Origin: JAGNNV01 sp031412915
Lineage (GTDB): Bacteria > Acidobacteriota > Vicinamibacteria > Fen-336 > JAGNNV01
Direction of reading: 5' to 3'
DNA length: 64,000 nucleotides
NCBI GenBank assembly: GCA_031412915.1
Contig: JANODX010000286.1
Location: forward strand, 1 to 64,000
Below are positions 63,445 through 64,000 of the stretch, in pieces (positions within the stretch are counted from its first letter, which is position 1; each line of letters starts with the position of its first letter). Made by a program: the position numbers and the translations under genes. The notes under the pieces are model-generated. The model saw only the letters and a program-made list of their open reading frames with translations. It did not search any database and had not been told where the DNA came from.

Positions 63445-64000
63445 GTGACCAAGTTCGTCTACTTTTTCGGCGGCGGCAAGGCCGAAGGCCACAAAGACAT
63501 GAAGGACGTGCTGGGAGGCAAGGGTGCTGGCCTTGCGGAGATGACCAATGCCGGGCTTCCGGTGCCTCCGGGTTTCACTATCTCGACGAGGGCGTGCGCC
63601 GTGTTCGAGGAGAACAAGGGTGCCTTGACCCCCGCCATCGACGACGAGATCTCGGAAGCCCTCGCGAAGCTCGAGACCCTCATGGGCAAATCGCTCGGTC
63701 AGGCCACCGACCCCCTCCTGGTGTCCGTCCGCTCGGGGTCGAAGTTCTCGATGCCGGGCATGATGGACACCATCTTGAATCTCGGCCTGAACGACAGGTC
63801 GGTGATCGGCCTCAAGACCAGGACCGGCAACGGTCGTTTCGCCAAGGACTCGTATCGCCGGTTCATCCAGATGTACTCGAACGTCGTCCTGAACATCGAC
63901 AAGAATCTGTTCGAGCACGAGCTCCACGCCGTGAAGAAGACGGCCAGGATCCATGCCGACGTCGACCTCTCGGAAGCGAACCTGGACGCGGTCATCGAAC
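63445..64000 (+). CDS. ppdK: Pyruvate, phosphate dikinase, N-terminal part (runs off the window)
   Basis: GTG 63445 with GGAG upstream opens VTKFVYFFGGGKAEGHKDMK, then LGGKGAGLAEMTNAGLPVPP and VSVRSGSKFSMPGMMDTILN: the nucleotide-binding domain of PPDK. The frame stays open to the last base (185 codons). PPDK interconverts pyruvate and phosphoenolpyruvate using AMP/PPi. glyS-ppdK adjacency is common. Confidence 0.95.
   Translation, partial: MTKFVYFFGGGKAEGHKDMKDVLGGKGAGLAEMTNAGLPVPPGFTISTRACAVFEENKGALTPAIDDEISEALAKLETLMGKSLGQATDPLLVSVRSGSKFSMPGMMDTILNLGLNDRSVIGLKTRTGNGRFAKDSYRRFIQMYSNVVLNIDKNLFEHELHAVKKTARIHADVDLSEANLDAVIE

Overview
The window is high-GC chromosomal DNA (about two thirds G+C by eye) from a diderm bacterium with diaminopimelate-type peptidoglycan. 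It carries a TonB-dependent receptor with an Oar-like carboxypeptidase-regulatory N-terminus, LolCE/LolD lipoprotein export genes, an MsbA-type flippase, mpl, ldcA and nagZ. A SpoIVB-type S55 peptidase in a non-sporulation context, a gmk-rpoZ-coaBC-hfq-like block, a DUF6677-like membrane protein, DUF5829 and many GTG/TTG starts all fit Acidobacteriota. That placement is an inference from gene content. No rRNA, tRNA, CRISPR array or intact insertion sequence was recognised.

Layout. 1-4.93 kb is a small accessory island of toxin-antitoxin-type genes: a hicB-like gene, a RelE-like domain fused to a UvrD-family helicase, vapBC, an MntA-type nucleotidyltransferase beside a wrecked hepT, a truncated copy of the RelE module, and an RHH/RelE pair. 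4.93-16.8 kb holds envelope and housekeeping genes: YceI, a beta-propeller protein, an S55 protease, a HEAT-repeat protein, msbA, gmk, rpoZ, coaBC, an Hfq-like protein and small membrane proteins. 16.8-25.2 kb is a catabolic or biosynthetic block: a beta-decarboxylating dehydrogenase, a three-subunit molybdenum hydroxylase of 4-hydroxybenzoyl-CoA reductase type, a LeuA/homocitrate-synthase relative and a fused LeuD-LeuC dehydratase. 25.2-26.6 kb is a gene-free field of palindromic repeats.

26.6-37.0 kb carries a TolB-like lipoprotein, a thiolase / 3-hydroxyacyl-CoA dehydrogenase / enoyl-CoA hydratase set, ribH-nusB-lysS, a VOC protein with a lysine-rich tail, DUF5829 and lolCE-lolD. 37.0-42.1 kb carries a small iron-sulfur protein, an NTPase, a MITE-like element, yqeY and the murein-recycling run nagZ-ldcA-mpl. 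42.1-50.7 kb carries the TonB receptor, a second repeat cluster, a 58-aa DUF5989 gene, an unknown helical protein, an SGNH hydrolase, a large membrane protein and a cNMP-binding/FHA protein. 50.7-53.3 kb holds an RmlD-like reductase, tmk and holB.

53.3-59.1 kb is the most striking region. On the minus strand a bufferin-like RiPP cluster (Tat-exported cysteine-repeat precursor, MNIO/DUF692 enzyme, DUF2063 partner) lies immediately upstream of oleA-oleB-oleC, the long-chain olefin / beta-lactone pathway, with oleD absent. recO, glyQ, glyS and the start of ppdK close the window.
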